From NCBI RefSeq assembly GCF_000006565.2, contig NC_031476.1, positions 62,001 to 126,000 on the forward strand: a DNA stretch of 64,000 bases, read 5' to 3'. Under the pieces are notes generated by a model that was given only the letters and a program-made list of their open reading frames with translations, ran no database searches and was not told the origin of the DNA. Positions 36,009-47,416 of this stretch are shown in pieces. Position 1 is the stretch's first letter. Each line of letters starts with the position of its first letter. This stretch comes from Toxoplasma gondii ME49 (Eukaryota; Apicomplexa; Conoidasida; Eucoccidiorida; Sarcocystidae). A program made the position numbers and the translations under genes.

Positions 36009-39000
36009 CTTTGCGAAGTTGCAGAAGAGAAACAGAAAAGGCGGCCAGGCAGACAGCAAGGGGAGGAGAAGGTTAGAGCGAGGAGACAACTCGAACGTGA
36101 GACGGTGCCGCCTCTTGCCCTGCGGAAGAGAGCGTCCGAGTCTCGAGGACGCGAAGGAACAGAGCTCGCTCAAACGGCGAGAGAAGAAGCAGTCCTGCCG
36201 CTCTCCGACGGCCGTTTAACACGGAGAAAAGAGAGGAAGTCCTTTACAGAAGAAACATCGACGTCCTCGGATCGACTCGAGAGAAGAAAGACGGAGAAAC
36301 GGGAGGCCTTCGGCGAAATCGAGGTGAAGTGCAGAGGGCGAACAAATCGAGGATTTACCAAAGGGTGGAGGAAAGGGAGGACGGGAAGAGACGAGAGAAA
36401 GACGAACCAGACCGGAGGTCAAAAAAACAAAAGGGGGTCGCCTGACGCAGACGGCAAGTGACGGAACTGTGAGAGGCACTGAGAACGGCAAGCGACAGAC
36501 ACTTTGCACGGAGACAGCGAAATTCCGAGTTCAAAAAATCGGGAAACGAGGAGAGATATCCAGAAAACAGAACAGGTCTACAAAGCAGTTGGCATGTGGT
36601 ATTCTTGGGGAGTACTATGTTCATCTTCATCCGAGACGAGATGTCCCTCCCTCGCCGCTAAAGGCAGACGCAGAGATTATCAAGAACCTGTTCCCGCACC
36701 AACGGCTTCCTCCTTTTTTCTACGCAGCGCCTCCCCAGCAAGAACTTCGAGCCTCTCGGCGGAGCGCGAGGGAATGACGCAGCGACACCCGCAGAGAAAG
36801 GATTTTTCGGCAAAGAGTCTCTCCGAAGTGTCAACAAAAAAACCGGGCGGCGGGCTCCGTTAAGGAGCCCCAACTGAGAGAAAAGTCAACGTAGATGAGA
36901 AGAATCAAAGACGGAAGCTTCTCTACACAGAGGACGAGGCACTCGCCACATGCAGGCAGAAGAAAAAGGCGAATGTGACCGTTGGAGTCTGAAATTTTTC
37001 GCGCAAAAACAAACGTCGCAGACAACGCGCAGTGGGTAGAAGCAGGAAGATCCGGCGAATCGGACCTAGGCAGAGAGCTGTTGCATCACCGGGAGAGAGT
37101 GGGGAAAGGAAAGGAAGGCAAAGACAGGAAAGAGAAAACTCGAACGAAGAACAGCACACTGGAGGACGCTCGGCGTCTTTTCTCTGAAAACGATTACTTT
37201 GTCATTTCGGTCTGAAAACGCATGCAGCCGCACGCCGCTGTTCTCTCGTCGACGAAAGTGAGGGTGCTTCTTGCTGGGAGCCAAAACGGGCAATTTATTG
37301 TGGGAGTGTCTGTGCAGCTGTTCTGCTCTCTGGTACCGAAGGGAGAAAAGGGAAAAAAAGCAAAGAAACGATCCCACGGGGGACGATGCATGCTCGGTCT
37401 CTACAGAACATTCACAGCAGCGTCGTCTCAGCGGAAAGTCGCAGGAATGTTTGTGGAGCTGCAAAAAGAGGCGTACCAGAGCGTGCGTGTCTTTTTCTGG
37501 ATTTGCCGTCTTTCTTGACAGGTCAAACAGCGAACACGGACTGTACGGGATCCTCAGAAACAAATCCCTTCTCTCTGGGGGAAGGGTCCAGTTCGTCACA
37601 GCAGATTCCCTGGGCCGGCAGCCTACAACACACACGAAAAAGTGCGAAGCAGGGTCGTCTCCAGAGTGAAGCGTAAACTGATGTGCTATGTGCTTCGTCG
37701 GTCACCAGGATGCAAAAGAAAAAAGCGTACAAAACGGCGGGAATCATGCAAGAGGAGAACCAAGGGGGGGAACTCCCCAGAAAAATAAAATAATCCAGTC
37801 TCAGAAACGACCACTCCCAGGACGATGGTGCTTATCATACGAGCATCTGAGGAGTCGTTTTCTCTCACTGCCATTGGAGGAGTGCGAAACAGGACAGGAA
37901 GCTGAAGCGAGACTCTGGGCAGTGGCAGTATTACGCGTGCGAGAGGCTTCTGTTTCGTTCGGGTAACTAAGAAAAAGAAGACTTCTCAACTCTGACCACG
38001 TTCCTATCGGGTGTGCGCGACGCTTAAAAATCCAGTGCTGAAAATGAATATGATATTTGCACCGCCTGCATGAAAACGTTAGCCTCTCAAGTATGCGCTA
38101 AGAACCTCAATGCTTCATGCACTAAACATGGTGGTCATGTAAAGCACAATTTCGATCCGGTAAAAAAACACCTTGCAGCTACAACCTGGTAGTCCAACTC
38201 GTAACGTGGACTCAGAAAAAGCTTCGTCTGCTTCTAATCGCGTAAGGCGACTTTTGGCTTGCAACCTCGACGAAAAGCATGTTGCCAAGACCTCATGTAG
38301 CCTTGGTGTGGTAGTTTGTTTGAACGAACTTGAACAACAAGTTGTTTTTTATCGAAAAACCGTTTTCCGGAGGCCTGTGCCCAGCCCACAACGGGGAAGC
38401 ACACTGGCTGCCACAAAAAAAACGTAGGGGCAGTATTTGGCCCTTCTACTCAATCGCGGTCTGAGAGACAACGAAATCAGACACAGGTGATTCTCCGACG
38501 GTAGCTGGTTGCCATTGAAAAGAATCGCTTTTTCTGCCCACAGACAGCGCCGGACTGATGCGGAAACTGTGTAGAAATCCACAATCGGCAAAACGAGGAA
38601 CAGAAAACAGAAACTGCAAACACAACAATCATTACGGATCTGCTCAGTGGGTAATATACACTTGCCGATTCCCCCTGCTGCATCGACAGACGAACGCAAG
38701 ATTGCCTTTCCACCATCGCTCAATAGGGGAATATGGCAAAAACCGGGTTGAGGTGCTTCTGCAGCACAGTACGTGGGAAAGACAGTCTAGAAACGCCGCA
38801 ACGCAGCACGCAAAGCTGGCCACAAAACTGAAATTCCCGTGTCAGGTTGTGTTGGTATAACCAGAACAACTGCGAGACCCCGGTGCATTGCTTATTCATC
38901 TCAACAAAGAAAAAACACTCCTTGAGCCCGCAGGACCTTTGCAGGGCTTCACCAAAGGACAAAATCACCCAAAGTCAGGCAAACGATCAATGAAAACTAG

Positions 39001-39332
39001 AGGAGTCCAGCATCCACAAGGTTACCAGCGGAAAGAAGAAAAAGCTGTCAATCCCGACAGTTTCTTGAGAGTTTCCCAAACACGTTCGGATGTCTGAAGG
39101 GGCCCAGTGCATGCGCCGCTGTATGACTGGCGCCAAGAAATATGGAGTCTTTCCGGTGTCCTCTCTTCATGTGTGTTGCATCCGAAACTCAAGATTGGAC
39201 ATGGAGGGGATAAAGCATGTCCAGCAAGCATGCTTGGACGGACAATGCAAGCTACCGTATTTTCTAGAAACAGGGCGCATGGGGACTGTGTATGAGAAGG
39301 TCTGCCACTTAGCGCCCAACAAAATCTCGTCA
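36009..39332. other. spacer; composition boundary before the surface-protein cluster
   Basis: 36009-37650 is AG-rich on the plus strand, consistent with the 5' leader and promoter of the minus-strand U2A' gene. From about 37.7 kb the skewed tracts fade and the sequence becomes mixed, with no TA microsatellites. I see no coding sequence; the longest frames are about 100 codons and lack family features. Confidence 0.55.
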
Positions 39333-40025
39333 TCAAATGTGCACTGATGAGAGTGCCAGCAAAATCGTTCCTATGCTAGCAAAGCCGGTCGTGGAACGGC
39401 TCGCGGTGTTGACCCCCAATATGAAGGTTGCCCACTTGTGCGTGCGCTTGTCTTGCACTCGGAAACAGAAATAAGGGCTTGTTCCTGGCTCAATGTAGTT
39501 CTTAGCAGGGAACTGGAAGAAGTACATCGGGCCAACGGCATTCCAGAGGCCAAATGTGTAAGGGAGGACGGGGAACAGTTCATGCCACGTTACCGTTCGG
39601 CTAGCATCGCAGTCTGACATTTCCTCATTCGGCAGGTAGGCGTCGGAAAATAACGTACTGGGGTCTAAGATGTGGGCCTCACTCTGGGTCTTAATCAAGA
39701 GCACAGAAGACGGCGTCATGGTGAAGTTGTACAGCAGGTACGTGGACATGGTGTCAGGCAAAACCACTTCTCGGTTATACTTGGGCATACCCTCGCCGCT
39801 TAATTGACGGAAATGCATACCCTCCCTTATTCGCAGGAAGTCCATCTCAGTGTTCAGCTCCAAGGCATGTTCTGCACTTGTGGAAGCGAAGCCGAGGCTG
39901 TCAGTGAATTGCCATGCTTGCTCACTCGGGAAGACAAGCATACTCAAAATAGATGCTGTGCTGCATAAAGTTGCAAAACCCGGGCTCCTCCTGTCAAAAC
40001 GAGAAGCGATCCTCCTTCCCGACAT
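39333..40025 (-). CDS. secreted GPI-type surface protein, two-cysteine lineage-specific family
   Basis: An intronless 230-residue protein. A hydrophobic stretch at about residues 15-32, ending before EQAWQF, can act as a signal peptide. The C-terminus (FASIGTILLALSSVHI) is a short hydrophobic tail typical of GPI attachment. In between, a domain shares a spaced pattern with the genes at 42465 and 45610. The pattern is I-x-DP-x2-F-x3-AY, then a Cys, a LFP/YP motif, a W, a YxF block and a final FCF/V strand, leaving two conserved cysteines. It lacks the six-cysteine pattern of SRS antigens. I believe it belongs to a Toxoplasma multigene family (perhaps family A), but this label is from memory and unproven. 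The start is the first ATG and the signal is weaker than in the two paralogues, so an extra 5' exon is possible. Confidence 0.65.
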   Translation of the reverse strand: MSGRRIASRFDRRSPGFATLCSTASILSMLVFPSEQAWQFTDSLGFASTSAEHALELNTEMDFLRIREGMHFRQLSGEGMPKYNREVVLPDTMSTYLLYNFTMTPSSVLLIKTQSEAHILDPSTLFSDAYLPNEEMSDCDASRTVTWHELFPVLPYTFGLWNAVGPMYFFQFPAKNYIEPGTSPYFCFRVQDKRTHKWATFILGVNTASRSTTGFASIGTILLALSSVHI

Positions 40026-42464
40026 TATTGCATTCGTCTCTCTCGTTGGTCATGCAAAAATTCAACGGTGAAACTCTCGCCTTGCTGGACGCCCCTTCGC
40101 GCAGCCTCTCACTCTCGGTTGTGAGTCCGTGCCAGTGAATCAAGAGTATGGAAAGGGCAACAGATGAGGGACTTCTCCGAACTCCCACTCTACGGGCAGG
40201 GAAATCACCGAAGAACAAAGTCACTTGGCATTTTCCGGACGCTCAGTCGAAAAGCTACAACAACGGGGGCACCTCGGGCATGCGTGGGCACAATCGTTAG
40301 GCCGGCGCCTGAGGCCATTAATTATTGAGAGAAAATTGGCGAATCGGAAAAAATCGAGGACAACATCGACGCGGTGTCCTACACAGAGGCGAGACGAAGG
40401 TGTTGCCCTTGTTTAAATCTGCACTGAACAGACAAACCGTCGCAGAAGTGGGCTCAAGAAGGGAACTTTACCTCTCAAGAGACCTCCAACGACAGCACAC
40501 TTCGAGCTAACTGATGCCCCCCTCCTGTCGTTCACGCGGTGATTAAGAGACACGGCTAGTTGTTCTTGGAAGCCACCGGATGATGCTACGGGTGCCGGAG
40601 AAACCGTCCACGCAGTGGGGGTTCTGAGAAGAGTGTCCTCCGCAGCGATGTGCCGATCCCGTCGACTTAACAGTGTACTCCTCTTCCTCGCAGAATAGAT
40701 GCTAGTACTTTCGTGCTGTTGGCCCTGGAGCCTTCACTCTGGAAAGGTCGCTAAATTGAGACACATGCTAGAAGGGATGCGTGTGCACAGGCGTACAAGT
40801 CTGCACGAGGGGTTGGGCCGTCTCGTCGTTAAAACCCACCAAGGCACCGCGCTTCTGCAGAAACTTAAAAAGTTAATGATGGACACAGATGTTGGCTCAC
40901 TAGCAAACAAGCCGTACTCTCTCATCCAGCCGTTCACCGGAGACACGGAGAGGCGCGTATGGATTTTGCCGGCCGAAACTTGCCACATATGTCTGTCGAC
41001 ACCATCCCCACTCCAAGGACTAAAATATTGGTCTCAGTGGAGACCAGTGATCACAAAAGCCAATGATGTTATTCTGTTTCTATTGGTTTGGTGCAATCCC
41101 TCGCGTTCACTGGCGGCACTATCTCATTTGTGCGGCACTCTATACAATCAACCTCGTCAGATTGTCCGTTGCAGCTCGTCTCTAGTCACTGATCGACACG
41201 AAAATATCTTAATGGCTTCATCGTTCAATATCGCCTGTTCCTGTAAAACACAGGATATCCAGGGTCACCCGCTGCCAGACCCCGGGAAGATAAATTTTCG
41301 AGTGGTCGTTCCTCTACCGAAATGATCTAGACGAAGGCCGTACAAATTCCCGCGGGCCCTGTCTCGACAATGACAGGCAACACTCGGGAAACCCAACACG
41401 GCGGATGATCGACCACGGTCGCGTCGATGAGAGACGTTACGCAAAGATAGTGTGTCTCGGAAGTTTAGGATCTGAAAGATCCCGAGAGATTTAAAGCACA
41501 CCGATACGAGACAAGGTGTGCCCAAAATAGACTCATAGATGTATTAGGTGTTCTCACGGTGTGTTTAGCCGTTTTGATTCGAACGTCGTCTCCCCTAATC
41601 TCTTGGAAGCTGTTGTTCTCGTGTAGATGTTCTTGTTAATGTTCTTGTTAACTAGCCACTCGAAACAAAAATGTCGCAGTGGCGTGTCCCTTTCAACACA
41701 CGTGAAGTGTGAGGCTCTTCTCGGTGAAACAAGAAAACATCTACATAGCGAATGGGTAGATGAGAATTAGTTACCATTTTTAACGGTTCTCACCGACCTT
41801 TCCAAATTTCATGCGAATTTCCTCGAACAGAAGTTGGTGGCAGCAGATTCTTAATGAATGGCTCTTGCTGTCACTCGGTTAACCAAGTATCCTTCGTGTG
41901 AACTGTTTGGTCGAGGAATGAGGAATACCATCTTCATTCACGCCTGCTTCCTGACCCTCGAACGTGCGCTGGCGCTGTTCTATCCGATAGTAATCATCAA
42001 CGCCATGGATATAAGTCTACAAATTTTAACGAACCCGTGAACTATACAGTTGTCACTGTGTCAAAGCCCTATGGTTCACTCAGGTTCTCTTGGAATATGA
42101 GGGGATTCGACCGCCATCACCTGAGAGTCTAGTTCGATGAGGTGAATAAAAGTGGAAGAAAGAACGTAGCGGGATCCGTGTTTAAGGCAGACACACAGAA
42201 CATCAGTACTTTGCAATCGGTTTTCTTGTAGCATGTACAGGCCACAGCTATCACCGTACCGAGACTGAGTCACCGCTTTGAGTCTTATAGAAGGATGCAG
42301 GTTTTACCGTGCCATTCGGTAACCGCCACCCACTCAAGTCGCGCTGGGGGCAACGCGCTTCCAGCTTTGGAAGCTTCTTGCGCATCTCATTTATCGTTCG
42401 TAGTTTAATCAACGCCGCTAGTTACAGTTGACCGTCCGTCTTAACTGTGTCACACTGCCGGAAA
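40026..42464. other. spacer between divergent family members
   Basis: Lies between the divergent starts of two surface-protein genes, so it should hold both promoters. It contains an ATG frame at 40699-41325 (208 codons) without recognisable features. No repeats of note and no support for another gene. Confidence 0.5.
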
Positions 42465-43412
42465 ATGGCATTTCTTTGCCCACTAAAATTCAGGTTAGCC
42501 AGACTGGCGCTATGGGTTCTCTGCGCACTATTGGTAGCAGTTGACGGTCTCGTACAAGGTTCAGACACAGTTTCAGCCGCTGTAACAGTAGTGCTGAATT
42601 CGCGACAAGAAACGAGAAGCTTTCGGGAAGACGTGTGGTTGCATAGTGGAGACGCATTTGATTTGATTGATAAGACAGGTGGTGCAATGATTTATCCAAC
42701 GACGTATTCCTCGCAAGCCTTCCGGTTTATAAACGGGAAGTGTGATGTATCTCAGCCCGTCAACTACGTTGAAATTTACCTAGATATCGATAAGAACCAT
42801 GTCTTTTGGAACAAGAAGAGTGCGGCTTCACATCCTAATGTAGACAACGGCAATCCGAGCAAAGGGAATCACACGCCAGTGCCCACCAGGTACAGGTTCA
42901 CAAGCCCTTCGTCGGATGAAACCGTTCCGGACTTCTGTTTCATATTCGTTATTCCCCCTTCCTCCTCTGAAGTGGGGGAAGTGTCCTCCGAGCTACCCCA
43001 GTCCGATGTACATGGACCTGGTGGTACCGTCGTAGAACATTCGTACGGTTCTGCGGACATCTCGAAGATTTCACTGCAGGGTAAATCTTCGCTATCGAGG
43101 AAAGGGACTACAGAAGAGCAAAAAAGCCCTCACACCGTTGCCAAACACACCATCGAAAAGACTGAAGAAGCACCACAGAGAAGGCTTCATCCAGACTTTG
43201 CCTTCGACGAAGATCCAGATGAAAATGAATCCGAGGACACCGTTTTTGCCATCATCAACGACGAGGAACGCGCCTACATGTTTCGTCGCCTGCGAGCTGT
43301 CGAGGCAGACGAACTCGATTCTGAGCTACACGGCCACATGACAACTCTAGTCGTTCATTCTATCCGCGGCAAAAGGAAAGATCATAAATTAAGAGGCGCC
43401 CACAGTGCGTAA
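42465..43412 (+). CDS. secreted two-cysteine family protein without GPI tail
   Basis: An intronless 315-residue protein. The ATG at 42465 has a GAAAATGG context and is followed by a clear signal peptide (basic start, hydrophobic core LARLALWVLCALLVAV). The shared domain runs from about residue 30 to 165. It includes GAMIYPTTYSSQAF, the first cysteine in NGKCDVS, a VFW, and the strand PDFCFIFVIP with the second cysteine. A longer Ser/Thr/Glu-rich and acidic region follows (DEDPDENESED). The end (TTLVVHSIRGKRKDHK...) aligns with the pre-tail segment of the gene at 45610 but is hydrophilic and basic, with no GPI-type hydrophobic tail. It is therefore predicted to be secreted and soluble, or held by a partner. 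Function unknown. Confidence 0.75.
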   Translation: MAFLCPLKFRLARLALWVLCALLVAVDGLVQGSDTVSAAVTVVLNSRQETRSFREDVWLHSGDAFDLIDKTGGAMIYPTTYSSQAFRFINGKCDVSQPVNYVEIYLDIDKNHVFWNKKSAASHPNVDNGNPSKGNHTPVPTRYRFTSPSSDETVPDFCFIFVIPPSSSEVGEVSSELPQSDVHGPGGTVVEHSYGSADISKISLQGKSSLSRKGTTEEQKSPHTVAKHTIEKTEEAPQRRLHPDFAFDEDPDENESEDTVFAIINDEERAYMFRRLRAVEADELDSELHGHMTTLVVHSIRGKRKDHKLRGAHSA

Positions 43413-45609
43413 ATCGCGGCGGTAGACTACCCTGTTAGTATACCTCCTCGAGGCGAAAAATCGGAGAAATCCAGTCTTTGGGCGTCAGAGGATCAGGCAT
43501 CCAGGATCCTGTAGCTACAATCCGGATGTACTATCGCACCTGCGTAACAGAGTCACCATTTCGTGTCAGGACAGCTACCTGAGAAGCAGGCTTTCTTGCG
43601 TGGCTGCGGTGTTCTCAAATTAGCCGCGTTTGCAGCTAAAGAAGCGGCAGTGTCTCCCGTGGTAACGTTGGACAGTTTCGCGGGTGTTACAGCTTAGCCA
43701 TTGTAGTTCTACGTGTCACCTGCGCAGGTGACGCACTAGAAGAAACAATTTAGTTCCCATTCGTTTTGTGCAACGGTCGAGAGTGTGACGAAGAAGAGTG
43801 CCGTCTAAAGGCTTTCTGGAACTGGCTGCATCATAGGTATTTAGCTGGAAATCTCTGCGAACATACCGACATAGTTTCCTGGCTGACAATGCTAAGAAGC
43901 CAGGTCAAATCCGCAGATTTTGAAGAGCATCACGGTGGCAGCTGTAGGTGGAAGATTGGGATGGCAAATGAACGAAAGCTTCAGACGTTAACACCCGAAA
44001 TGGTCCTGTTTAGGAACAGTGTTGAGGAAGGCAGGGACCACCGCCACGCACGAGCGAGCAGTCATCGTGCCTTGCTTGCCTCAGTACGCGACATTTTAGA
44101 GGTTAGAAACAAGAGATTACCCGATATCGGCGCAGGCAGAGGGGCAGGCGCTGCCACAGTCCCGAATGCCAGCGTTTGACTCTACGTTGGCAGTTCCAGT
44201 TCTAAACACTCAGGAGGCGATATAGTATAAACAAAGCGCACCAGTTTGTTTGGCGTGTGTCTCTGCGTCATCAATGGCAAAGCACGTGTGCTTTTACTTA
44301 TCTTACAACACGCCCGTTGTGTTTGAACTCGGAAGACTACGCAAAGGAAAGATTCGTTTTTGAATGTCACCAGGGAATTATTGCCTCACGTATCGACGTT
44401 TTACAAGTGCCAACAACGACCAAAACTCTTTCATGTGATACGACATTCAAATGAGAAATGCCCGTGGTTCTTCTTGGCAGCTGAATCACAGCAACGCGAA
44501 GTCGAGTTTACTGGCCGACGCAAGTGACCTTACTTTAAGATTACTGCTAGACATGATGTCTCAGTTGAAACAACTGAACCTAAACTGGTGAAGTCGTAGT
44601 GCATATCCTACGACCCTCAATGACGGCCTAGTGCGACGCCAGAGAGATTATTATGGCTGCAAACATTGGTACACGGTGTGGAACAGAAAGCAAGGACTCA
44701 CACAAAATTCGGTGTTAGTGGCGCTGCTAGTCGGCAACATTCCAGGAACGAAGAAGATTCATTATCTTGTTTCCCGGACTTCGTGTGTGGAGTGTAATGA
44801 TTAGATATTCGGGCGAGCTCGCTGACACATTATATGAGGAGATTGAGGCGTGTATCAGTGCCTACGGTGCCTTCAACCGCATGTTGTCGCTCTTTTGTCT
44901 CATCGGGTCCGCAGGAATACATCGTACTATTCAGGGCACTGTTCGCCAATGTAATGCATGCCAACTACATCACAGAAAAGAATGGCTTGTTGGAGATCTA
45001 GTTGAGTTTAGATATCAGGCCTCGACGAAGGGGCACAAGCACATTCGTACAGAGGGTTGGGCCAATCTAGTATGAGAGAAAGCAAAAGTGAAGAGAACTG
45101 TATGGCGGTCAATTTCTCGGCATCTCACATAACTGAAAACAGGATACACCGTGGCAAAAACGCTGTGGCTGTGTACCAGCGGTGTGAAGTTCTGCTCTTG
45201 GATACCTCTTAGGATCACCTGAGAATTCTCGTAAAATCTACCTGAGTGAAATACTTGACTAGCGTCTTCCACACCAACACATTTTTGGGTGCACCCGATT
45301 TCCATTTTGAATGCAGAATAGCTATGCGATTCCGAGCACCGCAGTTGCCCCACACGTCAGAAGATTCCTGCAGTGGCTACTTTGTTTGAGTCAGCACTTG
45401 TAACAGCGGCCCCGCCAGCATGCTGATTTGAACCTCTAAGTTGATCTTTCGAAATTGTCAGCTCTAGAACAGCAACACCGGGTCTGGATTTGTACTCTCT
45501 CTCGGAATTTATGATTGGCGTCTGACCACGCCTGCCTCAGCGTAAATGAAAACACCCAACGAAAGAAGAGGAAGCTGTTGAGCGTGGACCTTAGCAAACG
45601 CTACGCAAA
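43413..45609. other. spacer between two tandem family genes
   Basis: Presumed 3' UTR of the 42465 gene and promoter of the 45610 gene. Open frames at 43766-44179 and 44767-45075 have no ATG at a convincing start and no domain. A C-x2-C-Q string near 44955 looks like an integrase zinc motif but has no other support. Confidence 0.5.
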
Positions 45610-46422
45610 ATGGCGTCCCCTCAGCTGGCACCTTTAGGCATGGCCCCTTCCCTCCTTTTGATTGTCGTGGCTGTTCTCGGAAATTTAACGTGCGAGGCCA
45701 ACTCGGCTTTCCAGCGTGACACTGAGGGCGGGAGTACAGCAAATGCACACTTCACTGTCACAATTCCCCAAGTCGGGATTGCTGAAGATGAGCGGCACGA
45801 GGTGTTTCTGGAAGCGACCAAGAAGCTCAAGATCATCGATAAAACAAGAAAAGCCATTATCGACCCAGCTTCCTTCGCTGAAGAGGCATACAGCTACTCG
45901 GCGGACACCAAAAAATGTAATGTTACAAAAAAGGTGCCATACAGTACCATGTACCCGAAAGTTCCAGCAGGTTACACGTACTGGTCTTCCCAAGTCGCAC
46001 GAGTGCGGAGCGTCCTAGATTCAACCTACACATTTACAAGCCCAGCCGCCGAGCACGTGGAAGACAGGGTCTCATTTTGCATCATCCTCAAGGTTCCAGA
46101 AGGAAACGGAACGAGCGTACGAAGCCGTACAGGACTCGCCTCGTTCAACAAACAAATGCAGAGTCGCAAGGAGAGCTCGCAGGTCTACGAAGCAGAGAAC
46201 CGCTCAAGTGTTTCGTCGCTGCTACGGAAAGGACGTCCCAGTAACGACACCCAAAAACAGCTCCAACAAGCGAGCCAGAACAGAAAAAACCTGTCTACAC
46301 AGATCGAAATGGAAGATTCACTAAAGACGATCACTGTAGTCGTGCACTCGGGGTCGAGTGCCCGGGCTGTTCTCAGTGGAACTTTGATGGTGGTCCTCGG
46401 AACTGCATGGCTCATCCACTAA
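45610..46422 (+). CDS. GPI-type surface protein, two-cysteine lineage-specific family
   Basis: An intronless 270-residue protein. The ATG sits in GCAAAATGG and leads into a strong signal peptide (hydrophobic LLLIVVAVLGNLTC). The shared domain (about residues 40-165) has KLKIIDKTRKAIIDPASF, AYSYS, the first cysteine in KKCNV, a YWSS block, TYTFTSP and the second cysteine in VSFCIILKVP. A hydrophilic Ser/Gln/Lys-rich stalk follows. The chain ends with a small-residue region and a hydrophobic tail (AVLSGTLMVVLGTAWLIH) fitting a GPI signal. It is the best-preserved copy of the family in this window and the same strand as the copy at 42465. Role unknown; surface exposure is inferred from the signals. 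Confidence 0.8.
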   Translation: MASPQLAPLGMAPSLLLIVVAVLGNLTCEANSAFQRDTEGGSTANAHFTVTIPQVGIAEDERHEVFLEATKKLKIIDKTRKAIIDPASFAEEAYSYSADTKKCNVTKKVPYSTMYPKVPAGYTYWSSQVARVRSVLDSTYTFTSPAAEHVEDRVSFCIILKVPEGNGTSVRSRTGLASFNKQMQSRKESSQVYEAENRSSVSSLLRKGRPSNDTQKQLQQASQNRKNLSTQIEMEDSLKTITVVVHSGSSARAVLSGTLMVVLGTAWLIH

Positions 46423-47416
46423 AACCAACGAAAAAAAGATAGCAACCGACACGTCGACTCCTTCTCGCAAGTCACTTGTCTGTAGCGGCTTCATACAATT
46501 CGTCGTCCGATGCAAGGATGTTCACAGTTGTTCCTATCGTGCATGTATATGCATAACAGTCACCCCTCCAAACGACTGGGGAAACTGGTGCAGACGCGGA
46601 AACAGAAGCCCTGCGGCTCGGTAGAAGCAACGTCAGCTGACAGCAGCTATTTTTGGCGCATGTGTTTTCCAACTACACGAGGACTCAATCGATTTTTGCC
46701 AAATCAGCGTTATTGCCACTTCGTGCGACGCAACGACTGAACCTGTTGGTGTCCATTGCCAAGAGTCGAAACTGAAGTTCAGCGACTCAACATTAAAATC
46801 TGTCGAACCACAGTTCTGCTGTTGAGTTGTCACGTATATCTACCCAATGCGACCCGCATCCGTGCTGAATTGTCAGGCTTTGGTGCACTCGCAGGTCCTC
46901 GGTTGGATCTAGAGATATCCAGAAAGAGCCACCGTGGAGCCGTGGTCTGTGTACCTCAGAGTTCACTACGTAATTCCCTAAAATTAACATGGAAAGCGAT
47001 ATCCTTTTCTGTAAGGTACACTGGAGGTTTCTCTTGTTAGTAATTCGTGTTACAGAGCACGTGTCTCGCCAGATTTCGCTTGGACCTCTTCAGAGCGCAC
47101 AAAACATCGTCCGCGCAGAGAGGTGGGAGCTACGCACACATAGCTGCCGAGACAGATGAAATACAATTCTCCGCGATCCTCTGTATTTCAGCTGTCGAGT
47201 GTACAAAGCACCCCGTACCCTCTCGTAGCGAGCGATCGTTTCTCACACACGGATTACAACACGGCCGTCGAGAGTTCCGAGTCTTTTAAACAGAACAAGT
47301 AGAAGAGAAGAAAATGACAGAGTTTGCTTCTGCTTCGTCACACACACTACTGACATCCTCACGGAAGGTCAGGAGCCGCGCGACTTTGAGGCAACACGAC
47401 TTTCTTTGACTGACGT
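46423..47416. other. convergent spacer between the surface-protein gene and the eL28 gene
   Basis: Holds two 3' ends. No gene, repeat or strong skew seen. Confidence 0.5.

Noticed and set aside
40699..41325. ATG frame of 208 codons between two surface-protein genes
   Set aside because: Poor start context, no signal peptide of usual form, and no match to the neighbouring family domain.
44767..45075. C-x2-C-Q motif resembling a retrotransposon integrase zinc finger
   Set aside because: The matching His pair and any integrase core are missing, and no reverse transcriptase, LTR or repeat is nearby.
39333..46422. Canonical SRS (SAG1-related) antigen genes
   Set aside because: Only two conserved cysteines per domain instead of six, and the usual SRS motifs are absent.
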